Part shown: in pieces, positions 26,939 through 36,203 of the stretch
Numbering within the stretch: the first letter of the stretch is position 1
Layout: each line of letters starts with the position of its first letter
From: Gammaproteobacteria bacterium
GTDB taxonomy: Bacteria > Pseudomonadota > Gammaproteobacteria > Pseudomonadales > Azotimanducaceae
Direction of reading: 5' to 3'
Assembly: GCA_009840545.1 (NCBI GenBank)
Contig: VXNM01000014.1
Coordinates: 366,216 to 430,215 of the forward strand
Length of the DNA stretch: 64,000 nt
The notes under the pieces: generated by a model
Told to the model about the DNA's origin: nothing
The model's input: the letters and a program-made list of their open reading frames with translations, nothing else
The model's database searches: none
Program-made: the position numbers and the translations under genes

Positions 26939-28300
26939 CTAGCGATGTCTTCTGCCCTGGCTCATCGCCTCAGCACCCTCTAGTCTCTGAAGAATCTTGT
27001 TGCCCTTGCGACCCGCTCGTTTCATTTGCTTCTCAAGTTGTCGATACTTTCTCAGAAGAAGATTCACTTCATGAATCTGCACGCCACTCCCCTCAGCAAT
27101 CCGTCGCTTTCTTGAACTGTCAAGAACTGCAGGAAATCGACGTTCATGCAAAGTCATCGAGTCTATGATCACGCATTGCTTCTTCATTTGGTCGTCGTCC
27201 ATGCTCTTCACTTTGACGGTAGACGGATCCAAGTCGGGCATCATGTCCTTGAAGCCTGCAACTCCTCCCATTGCACTGAATTGCTGTAGTTGGTCGCGCA
27301 TGTCATCGAGATTGAACTTGCTCCCGCGAAAGATCTTCTTCGCAAGACGCTCCGCCTTGCCTTTATCTACCTTCTGTTCCGCTTCTTCCAAGTAGGAAAG
27401 AACATCGCCCATTCCAAGAATCCGCGATGCAATGCGATCGGGATGGAACGATTCCAGTCCATCCAAGTCTTCACCGATTCCAAGAAACTTTATTGGTTTG
27501 CCGGTGATAGAACGAACTGATAGAGCGGCTCCGCCTCGAGCGTCCCCATCAGCTTTGGACAAGACCACGCCCGTAAGTGGCAAAGCTTCGTCAAAGGCTC
27601 GCGCGGTGTTTGCGGCATCCTGACCTGTCATCGCATCCACAACGAACAGTGTCTCTCGGGGATTGAGCACTTTGTGTAGACGAGCGATTTCTTCCATCAT
27701 GGTCTCGTCGACTGCAAGTCGGCCTGCAGTGTCCACAATAAGTACGTCGTGGAAACTCTTTCGGGCCAGCTTGACCGCCCGCTTGACAATGGCGTCGGGC
27801 CTATCTCGCTGCTTGCTCGGTATGAATTCGACATCTGCTTGTTCGGCAAGCGACTGCAGTTGTTCGATCGCAGCAGGACGATACACGTCGGCCGACACAA
27901 CACTCACCGACTTTGAGTCCCGTTCTTTCAGCCACTTTGCCAACTTAACAGCGGTGGTGGTCTTCCCTACTCCCTGAAGACCGGCCATAAGCACAACGTT
28001 GGGGACGTTTCCACCGCCGAGGTCCAGTCCGTCGGCGGTCTCACCCATCAACTTAACCAGCGAATCGTGTACTATTCGGACAAATGCATGACCCGGTTGA
28101 ACACTACGTGATATCGTTTGACCAACTGCTTGTCTCTGAACATCCTGTACAAACTCTGTCACGACGTTAAACGCAACGTCGGCGTCAATTAGTGCATTAC
28201 GAACTTCTCGCACTGCTTCTTCGATGTTGCTTTCCGATAGTTGTCGACTCCGTAGTGGAGCAAGAACTCCAGAAATCTTCTCTCTTAAGTTGTCAAACAT
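26939..28300 (-). CDS. ffh: Signal recognition particle protein Ffh
   Basis: SRP54 GTPase that targets nascent inner-membrane proteins. The ATG at 28300 gives MFDNLREKISGVLAPLRSRQ, 453 residues. N and G domains contain the P-loop GLQGVGKTTTAVKLAKWLK, the DTAGRL motif and LSKADGDARGGAALS; the M domain shows FKDMMPDL, IIDSMTLHERRFP and SRKRRIAEGSGVQIHEVNLL. It is upstream of rpsP by 200 nt and divergent from ypjD, a conserved gammaproteobacterial arrangement. Confidence 0.97.
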   Translation of the reverse strand: MFDNLREKISGVLAPLRSRQLSESNIEEAVREVRNALIDADVAFNVVTEFVQDVQRQAVGQTISRSVQPGHAFVRIVHDSLVKLMGETADGLDLGGGNVPNVVLMAGLQGVGKTTTAVKLAKWLKERDSKSVSVVSADVYRPAAIEQLQSLAEQADVEFIPSKQRDRPDAIVKRAVKLARKSFHDVLIVDTAGRLAVDETMMEEIARLHKVLNPRETLFVVDAMTGQDAANTARAFDEALPLTGVVLSKADGDARGGAALSVRSITGKPIKFLGIGEDLDGLESFHPDRIASRILGMGDVLSYLEEAEQKVDKGKAERLAKKIFRGSKFNLDDMRDQLQQFSAMGGVAGFKDMMPDLDPSTVKVKSMDDDQMKKQCVIIDSMTLHERRFPAVLDSSRKRRIAEGSGVQIHEVNLLLRKYRQLEKQMKRAGRKGNKILQRLEGAEAMSQGRRHR

Positions 28301-28437
28301 CTGCAATCATTTCATGAGAGGAAAGTGCGACTGGCGAAGAGCGAGCCGAACCGAAAGTATAGGCTATAGCAGTTTCTTCCGTACTACGGTTGACGTGCTC
28401 GTTAGGCAGTCTTTAACGAATTGATTCTTTTTCTATC

Positions 28438-29235
28438 GTGATTCTTGCGATCTCCGCCTCAATCCTTTATATGGTGGCCTTGTTGCTGACTTTTCAACTT
28501 AGTCGAGAAACGAATCGACTAGGGCAAGTCACTGCGTCTTTGGCTGGGGCCATTGCCTTTGCATGCCATCTGGTATATGCAGTGAGAGTATTTTGGACGG
28601 GAGGCGGAGTGGATCTGGCGGTCTTTCCAATAGCTGCAATCGTCACTGTTTGTGTAGCGTTAATTGTTCTCGTAGAGCAACTTCTAACTCCGGTGCGAGC
28701 CAAACCCGTTGTTATCGTCCTGTTTCCACTCATTGCCTTGATTTTGCTTTCGTCGGGATTGTTTCACAGAGGATCTCTACACACATCACCTTTGAGTGTT
28801 GGACTTACGGTGCACGTCCTCGTGAGTCTTGCTGCATATTCGATTCTTGCTTACGCGGCTTGTCAGGCTGCTCTCTTGGTTTGGTTGGATAGGGCGATCA
28901 AGAAGCACGAATTCAACGCATTCCTTCGTACTTATCCACCGCTCGAATCTGCCGAAGTAACCCTCTTTAATGCCTTGTGGACAGGACTATTTCTACTCAC
29001 TGTCGCTAATGCAACAGGGTTTGTCTTTTTTTGGGGCAAGCTCTTCACTCATGCAAGTCACCTTCATGTCGCCCTCACGATTGCAGCATGGATGATCTAC
29101 GCGTTCCTCATGTTGGGACACCACATCAGAGGCTGGCGGGGAAACTTCACAACAAGACTCTCGTTAGCTGCCTTTGTCGTACTTCTAATCGGTTACTTTG
29201 GTACGCGTATCGTCATTGACGCATTCGCAGCGTAG
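28438..29235 (+). CDS. ypjD: CcsA-like inner membrane protein YpjD
   Basis: A 265-residue polytopic protein of the cytochrome c assembly (CcsA/CcmC) superfamily, with about eight membrane segments (LYMVALLLTFQLS, LAVFPIAAIVTVCVALIVLV, VIVLFPLIALILLSSGLFH and others). Conserved histidines occur in LTVHVLVSLAAYS, KLFTHASHLHVALTIAAW and MLGHHIRGWRG. Starts at a GTG with no obvious Shine-Dalgarno. Located between ffh (divergent) and corB (same strand), where YpjD of gammaproteobacteria usually lies. Its precise role is not established; heme or cytochrome handling is only inferred from the family. Confidence 0.88.
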   Translation: MILAISASILYMVALLLTFQLSRETNRLGQVTASLAGAIAFACHLVYAVRVFWTGGGVDLAVFPIAAIVTVCVALIVLVEQLLTPVRAKPVVIVLFPLIALILLSSGLFHRGSLHTSPLSVGLTVHVLVSLAAYSILAYAACQAALLVWLDRAIKKHEFNAFLRTYPPLESAEVTLFNALWTGLFLLTVANATGFVFFWGKLFTHASHLHVALTIAAWMIYAFLMLGHHIRGWRGNFTTRLSLAAFVVLLIGYFGTRIVIDAFAA

Positions 29236-29264
29236 CCACAAGACCCTAGACCAAGTTTCAGTCC

Positions 29265-30572
29265 ATGCCCGAAGTTCCTACGTTTTTACTCGTAATTGCC
29301 ACAGTCATTCTGATCTTTATGAGCGGATATTTCTCCAGCTCAGAGACCGCCATGATGAAGCTGAACCCCTACCAGCTGAAACACATGGCAGCACAAGGGA
29401 ATCGAGGTGCACGTCGATCCCAAAAGCTACTGAGGAGGACCGATCGTCTGTTGGGAGTCATTCTGATTGGGAACAATCTTGTCAATAACATCGCAGCAAT
29501 GATTGCGTATGTGATCTGCGTTCGTCTGTTAGGAGATTTTGGACCGGCGGTCGCCGCAATTGGGTTCACATTCCTAATGCTTGTCTTTGCCGAGGTCGCT
29601 CCAAAGACCATCGCGGCCGAACGTCCCGAGTCTATAGCCTTTCCATCCTCCTATATTCTCAATCTTCTAGAGAAGATTCTCTCTCCAGCCGTCTCGTTAG
29701 TGAAGGTTTGCGCAAGCGTCATGGTCAATCCTTTTGTCAAAAACATTGCAGCGAAGTCAACCAGTCTGTCTCTTGAAGAACTACGAACAGTCGTAGGCAC
29801 CGAGAGCGACTTGCCTCTCGAGAGGCAGGAAATGCTATTGGGAATTCTGGACTTGGGGAAAGCCGAGATTAACGACATCATGGTTCATCGATCAGAAGTA
29901 GAGGGTATCGACATAGGAAATTCTGATCGTGACTTGGTAGATGACCTTATTCATGCCAACCATACACTCCTTCCGGTGTACGAAGACGATATCGACAACG
30001 TGATCGGAGTTCTCCATCTGAAACGAGCGGGACAACTTCTCCGGTCTGAGACCATCGCAATAGAAGACTTTAAGGAGCAACTCGAGCAGCCCTATTTCGT
30101 TCCAAGCGGCACGCCTTTGCCGACACAGCTTGCCAATTTCCAACAGAAGAAAACACGATTCGCATTTGTTGTCGACGAGTACGGAACAGTCTTGGGCATC
30201 GTGACCCTCGAAGACATTTTGGAAGAGGTCATCGGTGAGTTTACGACGGATACGTCAGCAGGCTATCCCGACATTTTTCCGCAAGAGGACGGCTCGTACG
30301 TCATTGATGGCTACGCGTTGCTTAGGGACATAAACACCCGGCTCGAATGGGATCTACCCACTGAAGGTCCAAAGACTCTAAACGGATTGCTCTTGGAGGT
30401 CCTTGAAGACATTCCAGATGGCAACGTAGGTCTGAAAATCAACGGCTACGTCTGCGAGACGCTCAAAGTGGGAGAAAATGCCTTACCAAGCATTCGCGTC
30501 GTTCGTACCGAGACACCTGAAGAAGAGACCCCGAGCGACTCTGACGATCAAGATGAGCCTCTCGACGACTAA
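29265..30572 (+). CDS. corB: HlyC/CorC family transporter-associated protein (CorB/YfjD type)
   Basis: A 435-residue membrane protein: an N-terminal CNNM/DUF21 transmembrane domain (MSGYFSSSETAMMKLNPYQL; four hydrophobic segments within residues 1-140), a CBS pair (about 200-330; VDEYGTVLGIVTLEDILEEV, IGEFTTD) and a C-terminal CorC_HlyC domain (DGSYVIDGYALLRDINTRL). Family members are linked to Mg2+/Co2+ efflux or homeostasis. It lies 29 nt after ypjD, and the ypjD-corB pair next to ffh is conserved. Its stop is 2 nt from the convergent leuA stop. Confidence 0.92.
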   Translation: MPEVPTFLLVIATVILIFMSGYFSSSETAMMKLNPYQLKHMAAQGNRGARRSQKLLRRTDRLLGVILIGNNLVNNIAAMIAYVICVRLLGDFGPAVAAIGFTFLMLVFAEVAPKTIAAERPESIAFPSSYILNLLEKILSPAVSLVKVCASVMVNPFVKNIAAKSTSLSLEELRTVVGTESDLPLERQEMLLGILDLGKAEINDIMVHRSEVEGIDIGNSDRDLVDDLIHANHTLLPVYEDDIDNVIGVLHLKRAGQLLRSETIAIEDFKEQLEQPYFVPSGTPLPTQLANFQQKKTRFAFVVDEYGTVLGIVTLEDILEEVIGEFTTDTSAGYPDIFPQEDGSYVIDGYALLRDINTRLEWDLPTEGPKTLNGLLLEVLEDIPDGNVGLKINGYVCETLKVGENALPSIRVVRTETPEEETPSDSDDQDEPLDD

Positions 30573-30574
30573 GT

Positions 30575-32317
30575 CTACGTCTGCCTGACTCGTCCTTCGG
30601 ACAGTTTCCACCTTCTGTTCAAGGCAGCCATGACCGCTGTCAGTGACACGGAAACAGCATTTTTGCCGAGGCCAATTCCGTAGACAAGTCGTTCTTCAAA
30701 CTCAATCGCGACAATGCCAACGGACGTCGATCGACCCTTATCGATTCCTTCTCTTTGGATGGTCTGATGAATGTAGTCACTGACCCGCAGAGGTTCATTC
30801 AAGGTCTCCGAAAGTGCATTGACCAACGCCTGTACTGGACCGGACCCCTCCCCCTTCATACCGATCTGGCTCTCGGAAACACGAACCATCGCATCAATCA
30901 TCGTCCTGTTTTCCTCGTCATTGTTTGACAGTGCATAGTGATCGAGTTTGTAGGGTCCGTCCTCCACTTGATACTCGAGGACGAGAGCATCAAGCATTTT
31001 TGACGGCGACACTTCGGATTGAGTGTCCTCGGTGATCGTCTGGACATACCGCGAAAACTCAACAAGCATTTCACGAGGTAAATAAATCCCATAGTGCTCT
31101 TCGAGCACAAAACCTACTCCACCCTTGCCCGACTGACTATTGATTCTTACCGATTCCTTGTAAGACGAACCTACATCTTCGGGATCGATCGGCAAGTACG
31201 GCACTTCCCACCGTGATCGGTCCACATGCGACATGCCTTTTCGAATGGCGTCTTGATGAGAGCCAGAGAAGGCCGTGAACACAAGGTCGCCCGCATAAGG
31301 ATGTCTCGGATGTACAGGTAGCTTGTTTATCGATTCAACGGTCTCGCGAATCCGTGGCATGTCACACAAGTCCAATTGTGGATCCACTCCCTGAGAGAAT
31401 AGGTTCATGGCAACCGTGACGATATCGCAGTTTCCAGTACGTTCACCATTTCCAAACAACGTGCCCTCTACTCTCTCTGCTCCAGCCATCAAGGCAAGTT
31501 CGGTTGCCGCAATCCCCGTTCCTCGATCATTGTGTGTATGCAGACTGACGATTGAGGAATCGCGAAATTCGAAGTTTCTACAAAAGTACTCGATTTGGTC
31601 GGCATAGATGTTGGGAGTTGCCAATTCGACGGTGGACGGAAGATTGATAATCACCTTGCGATCCGTCGAAGCTCCCCAAGTCTCGCACACGGCGGAACTG
31701 ATTTCGAGAGCAAAGTCAAGCTCTGTCCCGGTGAAGCTCTCCGGCGAGTACTCAAACTCTACATTCGTGTTGGTCAGGTGCCGGGTAGTATCCCTGACAA
31801 GCTCTGTGCCCGCTACAGCAAGATCCACAATTTGCTGTCGGTCCATGTTGAAAACAACTTTACGTTGCAATGCAGAAGTCGAGTTGTAGAGATGAAAAAT
31901 TGCGTTTCTTGTGCCGTCGAGGGCTTCAACAGTGCGCTCAATTAGTTCCTTGCGAGCCTGGCAGAGCACTTGGATCGTGATGTCTTCAGGGACAAGACCA
32001 TCGTCGATTATTTTTCTAATGAAATCGAAGTCGGGCTGCGATGCAGCTGGAAAGCCCACCTCAATTTCAATAAAACCGACTTCCAACAGGAGCTCGTACA
32101 TCCTCAGCTTCTCATCGACACTCATAGGTTCGATGAGAGCTTGGTTTCCGTCACGCAAATCAACACTGCACCATCTTGGAGCGTGCTTCAACCTGTTTGA
32201 CGGCCAAGTGCGATTCGGAAGTTCGATGGGTGTGAAAGCGGAGTACTTCTCGAATGGCATCGCACCGGACTTACTACCGGATACAGGGCTATCGGGTATT
32301 GGAGACTTAGCTTCCAT
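30575..32317 (-). CDS. leuA: 2-isopropylmalate synthase (long form)
   Basis: First committed enzyme of leucine synthesis. The 580-residue protein is the long LeuA type: catalytic TIM barrel with APRWCSVDLRDGNQALIEPM (residues about 45-65), the HTHNDRGTGIAATELALMAG metal-binding stretch and FGNGERTGNCDIVTVAMNL; then a C-terminal LeuA dimer/regulatory domain ending SVSLTAVMAALNRRWK. The ATG at 32317 is used; an internal Met at 32260 (MPFEKYSAFTPIELPNRTWP) matches many family N-termini and may be the true start. Convergent with corB. Confidence 0.94.
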   Translation of the reverse strand: MEAKSPIPDSPVSGSKSGAMPFEKYSAFTPIELPNRTWPSNRLKHAPRWCSVDLRDGNQALIEPMSVDEKLRMYELLLEVGFIEIEVGFPAASQPDFDFIRKIIDDGLVPEDITIQVLCQARKELIERTVEALDGTRNAIFHLYNSTSALQRKVVFNMDRQQIVDLAVAGTELVRDTTRHLTNTNVEFEYSPESFTGTELDFALEISSAVCETWGASTDRKVIINLPSTVELATPNIYADQIEYFCRNFEFRDSSIVSLHTHNDRGTGIAATELALMAGAERVEGTLFGNGERTGNCDIVTVAMNLFSQGVDPQLDLCDMPRIRETVESINKLPVHPRHPYAGDLVFTAFSGSHQDAIRKGMSHVDRSRWEVPYLPIDPEDVGSSYKESVRINSQSGKGGVGFVLEEHYGIYLPREMLVEFSRYVQTITEDTQSEVSPSKMLDALVLEYQVEDGPYKLDHYALSNNDEENRTMIDAMVRVSESQIGMKGEGSGPVQALVNALSETLNEPLRVSDYIHQTIQREGIDKGRSTSVGIVAIEFEERLVYGIGLGKNAVSVSLTAVMAALNRRWKLSEGRVRQT

Positions 32318-32597
32318 CAAGGTGGATGTTCATGGTGAGAGAGCTGGATGATTGCAACGTATGACGGCGCTGATCAGCCTGACTGAACGCCCTCCAAGCG
32401 TGGCTCTTACAAATGTGGCAGTAACTATTCATTGTATGGTTAGACAGCTTCAAGACCAATTGTGCTGTGTGTAGTAGAAACCTGAATATCCGGTTTTGTT
32501 CAAACACAACGATTCTCTCTAAGAGTTCAATGCAGGTACACACGCAACTTGATGCCAATTCAACTTGGGTTATTCTCAGGTTGCTGCTACGAGGGGC

Positions 32598-32626
32598 TTG
32601 AATCAGTTTAGCGACTGTACTCTAAT
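32598..32626 (+). promoter_or_regulatory. Predicted sigma70-type promoter of tRNA-Sec
   Basis: TTGAAT at 32598-32603 (4 of 6 to consensus) is separated by exactly 17 bases from TCTAAT at 32621-32626 (5 of 6). The tRNA begins 8 bases after the -10, consistent with transcription starting at or just before the mature 5' end. This implies the tRNA is transcribed alone. Confidence 0.7.
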
Positions 32627-32633
32627 GCTATGC

Positions 32634-32727
32634 GGAAGAGCATCGCCTCCGGTGAGGCGCGCGGCCTTCAAAGCCGTTGAGACGCTTAGTCTGCGTCTGG
32701 TGGGTTCGACTCCTACCTCTTCCGCCA
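32634..32727 (+). tRNA. selC: tRNA-Sec (anticodon TCA), unusual 7+5 bp acceptor/T stack
   Basis: Selenocysteine tRNA with encoded CCA (32725-32727) and G discriminator. Hallmarks: D stem of 6 bp (32644-32649 with 32654-32659) closing a 4-base loop CGGT; anticodon TCA at 32668-32670 in loop CTTCAAA; long variable arm with a 6 bp stem (32680-32685 with 32693-32698); T loop TTCGACT at 32705-32711. The acceptor pairs GGAAGAG (32634-32640) with CTCTTCC (32717-32723), 7 bp, and the T stem is 5 bp. Canonical bacterial tRNA-Sec has 8+5. Three unpaired bases CAT separate acceptor and D stem. selD lies nearby. Confidence 0.95.
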
Positions 32728-32732
32728 CGCGC

Positions 32733-33611
32733 TCATGCTAAGACAGTTGCGATACCTAAGAGAGCCAAAGCGCCGATTCCCGCAAGTGTCTGACCCGACT
32801 TGCCAATGCGGCGGAGGTCAAAGCTCGATACAACGATGCCGGCAAGCAATCCACAAAACAACCCTGTCAAATGCGCCACAACATCGGTTCGTTCGGTTCC
32901 AATACCCATGAACGCAAAGATTCCAATTACGCCCACTATAGGGATGGCGTTATACCTCCATCCACGCCCTGAAATGAATCGACGGCGAAAGAACATTCCT
33001 CCAATCAGACCCACGGCCGCAAACATTCCGGTAGACGCACCGATCGATACAAACATGTTGGCCTGCAGTAGTGCATTCAAGTAATTGCCAGCAGCGCCGC
33101 ACAACACGATCAGCAGCCAAGCCAGCCCTGACCCGTAGTGTCGTCCAGCAATGACTCCAAAAATCAGACCGAAAGCTGTGTTGCCAACTAGATGTATAAC
33201 GTCGCCATGAAGCATCAATGCCGTGAATGTACGCCACCACTCGCCTTGTTCACGTACTGCGTAAGCCCACATGGCTCCCTCACGAGGGAATTCACCAAGC
33301 AGACCTACGGATTCAAGTAGCCATACGGACCATACGACTGCGACGTAAAACACACACCCAACGAACCCTTTGTCGATCTGCGGAGACGGAGCACGTTCTC
33401 GCTTCACATCCTTGTTCTCTTTTCGATAGATCTCGAGCTGGCGGCGAGCGGCCGACTCCATTTCCGATCTTGTAAAAAGAAGCCAACGGGTCGTATCTCG
33501 TTCAACCCGGGTCTCAATTCCCGTCGCAGTTAGCACCAGTTGGCACTCGCTGATCGCTTTGTGGCTTAGCGACGAGCCCACAAGTGTCCAATTGGATTCT
33601 TCCCCTGTCAC
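32733..33611 (-). CDS. Rhomboid family intramembrane serine protease
   Basis: A 292-residue membrane protease. After a soluble N-terminal region (about 90 residues, ending in a basic linker KRERAPSP) come six hydrophobic segments. The HxxxHxxxN pattern appears as MLHGDVIHLVGNTAFG, the catalytic serine as SIGASTGMFAAVGLIGG, and the catalytic histidine as DVVAHLTGLFCGLLAG. The N-terminal part (AISECQLVLTATGIETRVER) resembles a small alpha-beta fold seen in some rhomboids. It converges on the tRNA-Sec gene, ending five bases after it. Substrate unknown. Confidence 0.92.
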   Translation of the reverse strand: MTGEESNWTLVGSSLSHKAISECQLVLTATGIETRVERDTTRWLLFTRSEMESAARRQLEIYRKENKDVKRERAPSPQIDKGFVGCVFYVAVVWSVWLLESVGLLGEFPREGAMWAYAVREQGEWWRTFTALMLHGDVIHLVGNTAFGLIFGVIAGRHYGSGLAWLLIVLCGAAGNYLNALLQANMFVSIGASTGMFAAVGLIGGMFFRRRFISGRGWRYNAIPIVGVIGIFAFMGIGTERTDVVAHLTGLFCGLLAGIVVSSFDLRRIGKSGQTLAGIGALALLGIATVLA

Positions 33612-33809
33612 GAGTGATTACTCGAATGTTCTTGCGCAATCTTCATGTAAAAGCATAAAGGTTGACTGGGTCTAATTGTCGAAATTGCATGTCCAAGCAT
33701 TGATCCAAAGACCATCCCCTTGGCAGGAGCTCGATGCGGACACCGTACAATTTCAACCGGGTAAGAGTCGCCGAGCCTTAAACCAGCGGGATTCGGCAGA
33801 GGAGTCATC

Positions 33810-35228
33810 GTGGGAGACGAAATAAGTGTACGGCACTTCGAAGCTGTCGACTTCAGCCGATTTCGCCGACTACTCGAAGAAGAGACTGAACACGTAACTC
33901 GACTTTTTGACAGCAATGGATTCAGCACACGCGGAGACATCGTTGGGTTTGAACTCGAAGCCTGCATTGTCGACGAAGCTGGCAATCCAAAGGGTCTGAA
34001 TCAAGAAATTCTCGACACACTTAACAATCCCTTGGTAGTCCCTGAGCTCTCTCAGTTCAACGTCGAACTTAATGGGAGTCCATGCTCCTTAACGGGACGT
34101 GCGTTTTCCAGGCTTCACGACGAATTGGCCTCGACATGGGACGCTTGCCAAAACGCCGCAAAAGAAAACGACACAAAATTAGTTCAAGTGGGTATTTTGC
34201 CGACGATGCGTCGCGACCTACTAAATTCCCGCAACATGTCCGATATGGTGCGCTATCGAGCATTGAATGATCGCATCATCGCCCTTCGTGATGGGGCAGA
34301 TCTCAGAATTGCCATCAGTGGTTGTGAAGACCTTAATCTACTTCACCAAGATGTAATGCTAGAAGCAGCCACGACGAGCTTTCAGATCCATCTGCAATGC
34401 AAACCATATCGTGCAGTTCGTGACTTCAATGCGGCCATTGCCGTGTCGGCCCCAATGGTTGCCCTCAGTGCAAATTCACCCTATCTCTTTGGGAAAGACT
34501 TGTGGGCGGAAACAAGGATTCCCCTGTTCGAACAAGCAACCCATATTGGCGAACGACACCTACAGCGCGTGATTTTTGGATCGGGCTATGCGAAAGATTC
34601 GCTTTGTGAACTGTTCTCGGAGAATCGTCTCGGACACACGATTTTGCTACCGTTCGTGCAACCAGAACCTATCAACAAGTACGCACATCTGCGGTTTCAA
34701 AATGGAACGATTTGGAGATGGAATCGACCATTGATAGGTTTTGACTACGATGGCCAACCCCATTTGCGAATAGAACACCGAGTAGTTCCATCAGGGCCAA
34801 CAGTCATAGATTGCATAGCGAACTGTGCGGTATTCATTGGCTTTGTCCGTGCGCTAGGTCGGCAAGAAACACCGATTGAAGAAATACTCCCCTTTGAAGT
34901 GGCAAAGGACAATTTCTACGCAGCTGCACGACTTGGATTGGACGCCGAAATAACTTGGGTCAATGGAGAAAAGCTGACGGTTAGTGACTTGATCCTAAAC
35001 AAACTATTGCCGATGGCAGGCGAAGCGCTGGAATTGGAGGAAGTGCCTTCCGACGAAGTCGATAAATACCTAGGAATCATCAAGGATCGTGTTGCCTCCG
35101 GAATGAACGGGGCTACATGGCAACGCTCATGGGTTGAATCCCACGGTAACGATCTTGCAGGACTTACTCGGTCCTACTTCACTCATCAGGAGTCCAACGA
35201 ACCCGTCCATACGTGGGACCTCACATGA
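33810..35228 (+). CDS. Glutamate-cysteine ligase family 2 (GCS2-like) ATP-grasp-type ligase
   Basis: A 472-residue protein with the GCS2/YbdK-like glutamine-synthetase-fold pattern: GFELEACIVDEAGNP near residue 50 (metal-binding Glu), SQFNVELNGSP, ASTTSFQIHLQ-like EAATTSFQIHLQCKP, and the late PHLRIEHRVVPSGPTVIDCI with acidic and basic catalytic positions. It starts at a GTG with a strong AGAGGAG Shine-Dalgarno six bases away. The stop overlaps the next gene, an M14-type peptidase, as ATGA. The family makes gamma-glutamyl or other small peptide bonds; the substrate is unknown. Confidence 0.78.
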   Translation: MGDEISVRHFEAVDFSRFRRLLEEETEHVTRLFDSNGFSTRGDIVGFELEACIVDEAGNPKGLNQEILDTLNNPLVVPELSQFNVELNGSPCSLTGRAFSRLHDELASTWDACQNAAKENDTKLVQVGILPTMRRDLLNSRNMSDMVRYRALNDRIIALRDGADLRIAISGCEDLNLLHQDVMLEAATTSFQIHLQCKPYRAVRDFNAAIAVSAPMVALSANSPYLFGKDLWAETRIPLFEQATHIGERHLQRVIFGSGYAKDSLCELFSENRLGHTILLPFVQPEPINKYAHLRFQNGTIWRWNRPLIGFDYDGQPHLRIEHRVVPSGPTVIDCIANCAVFIGFVRALGRQETPIEEILPFEVAKDNFYAAARLGLDAEITWVNGEKLTVSDLILNKLLPMAGEALELEEVPSDEVDKYLGIIKDRVASGMNGATWQRSWVESHGNDLAGLTRSYFTHQESNEPVHTWDLT

Positions 35229-36202
35229 CCCTCCGCGTAAAAACATCGTTAGATCCAGCTATATTGGATCTACCTGCTACGGAATTGCTCACTGTCCTTG
35301 ATGGTCCTACTCTGTTCGACTTGACGCAGCCCGGTCAAGCTCCCATGTTTGTTTCCGTGTTGTTGCATGGAAACGAAATTTCAGGATGGGATGCCGTCTG
35401 TTCCATTCTCAAAGAGCAACAACACAACGGACAAGGCACCTCAATGCTCCTGCTGGTTGGTAACGTTTTAGCTGCCAGCCAAGGGGTTCGCGCTCTTGAT
35501 GGTCAAACAGATTTCAATCGGATTTGGGAAGAAGAGAACGGCAAGAAATTTCGCTGGGCTGAAGAGGTCATTGAGAGAGTGTCGTCCAGAAAGCCGTGGT
35601 TTGCTCTCGATATCCACAACAATACATGCCCAAATCCACACCATGCAGTAATCACTGACATGAATCCCTCAACGCTTTCGGCTGCACGGAAGTTTAGTAA
35701 GACCGCAATATTCGCAATGCAGCCTTTGAGCATTCTCTCCCGGAGGTGCTCTCAATTCTGTACGGCAATTACTCTAGAAGTCGGGGTTCCTTCCGATCCA
35801 ACCAGCGTTGACCGGGCAAGAGATTTTCTCAAGTTCTTGCTCGATTTGGGCGCAGTGCCGGCAACCCACAGTGACGACCTGGAAATCTACACCAACAAGA
35901 TTCGAGTTGTCATCGAGAACGCCCAGGAATTGGACGAGTCCCAAGTTCCCAGTTTCACACCATCTCTAAGCGACTGGAATTTCAAGACTCTTGACAAGGG
36001 AACCGAAATCGCACAACTAAAAAGCGGTGGAGGCCGACTTCTAGCACAGGATGAAAGATTGAATGATGTGACCCCGTCATACTTGGAGTACAAGAACGAT
36101 TCCGTATGTCTGAGCAGCGATGTAATCATGTCGATGTACACCGACAATCCTCGAATTGCGTTACAGGACTGCGTTTGCTATTTTCTGGAACCTTGGATGT
36201 AG
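35225..36202 (+). CDS. Succinylglutamate desuccinylase/aspartoacylase-like M14 metallopeptidase
   Basis: A 325-residue zinc hydrolase of the M14 / AstE-aspartoacylase group. The zinc ligands appear as HGNE in VSVLLHGNEISGWDAV (near residue 45) and as His in ALDIHNNTCPNPHH (near 133); a later Glu in TLEVGVPSD is the likely catalytic residue. The ATG at 35225 overlaps the preceding ligase stop, so both are made together. This pairing of a ligase with a deacylase suggests synthesis and trimming, or turnover, of a small gamma-glutamyl or N-acyl amino-acid compound; that is inference. Confidence 0.78.
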   Translation: MTLRVKTSLDPAILDLPATELLTVLDGPTLFDLTQPGQAPMFVSVLLHGNEISGWDAVCSILKEQQHNGQGTSMLLLVGNVLAASQGVRALDGQTDFNRIWEEENGKKFRWAEEVIERVSSRKPWFALDIHNNTCPNPHHAVITDMNPSTLSAARKFSKTAIFAMQPLSILSRRCSQFCTAITLEVGVPSDPTSVDRARDFLKFLLDLGAVPATHSDDLEIYTNKIRVVIENAQELDESQVPSFTPSLSDWNFKTLDKGTEIAQLKSGGGRLLAQDERLNDVTPSYLEYKNDSVCLSSDVIMSMYTDNPRIALQDCVCYFLEPWM

Positions 36203-36203
36203 T

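Noticed and set aside
33611..33624. CGAGT-GATT-ACTCG palindrome upstream of the rhomboid gene as an operator
   Set aside because: Five base pairs with no repeat elsewhere; too short to support.
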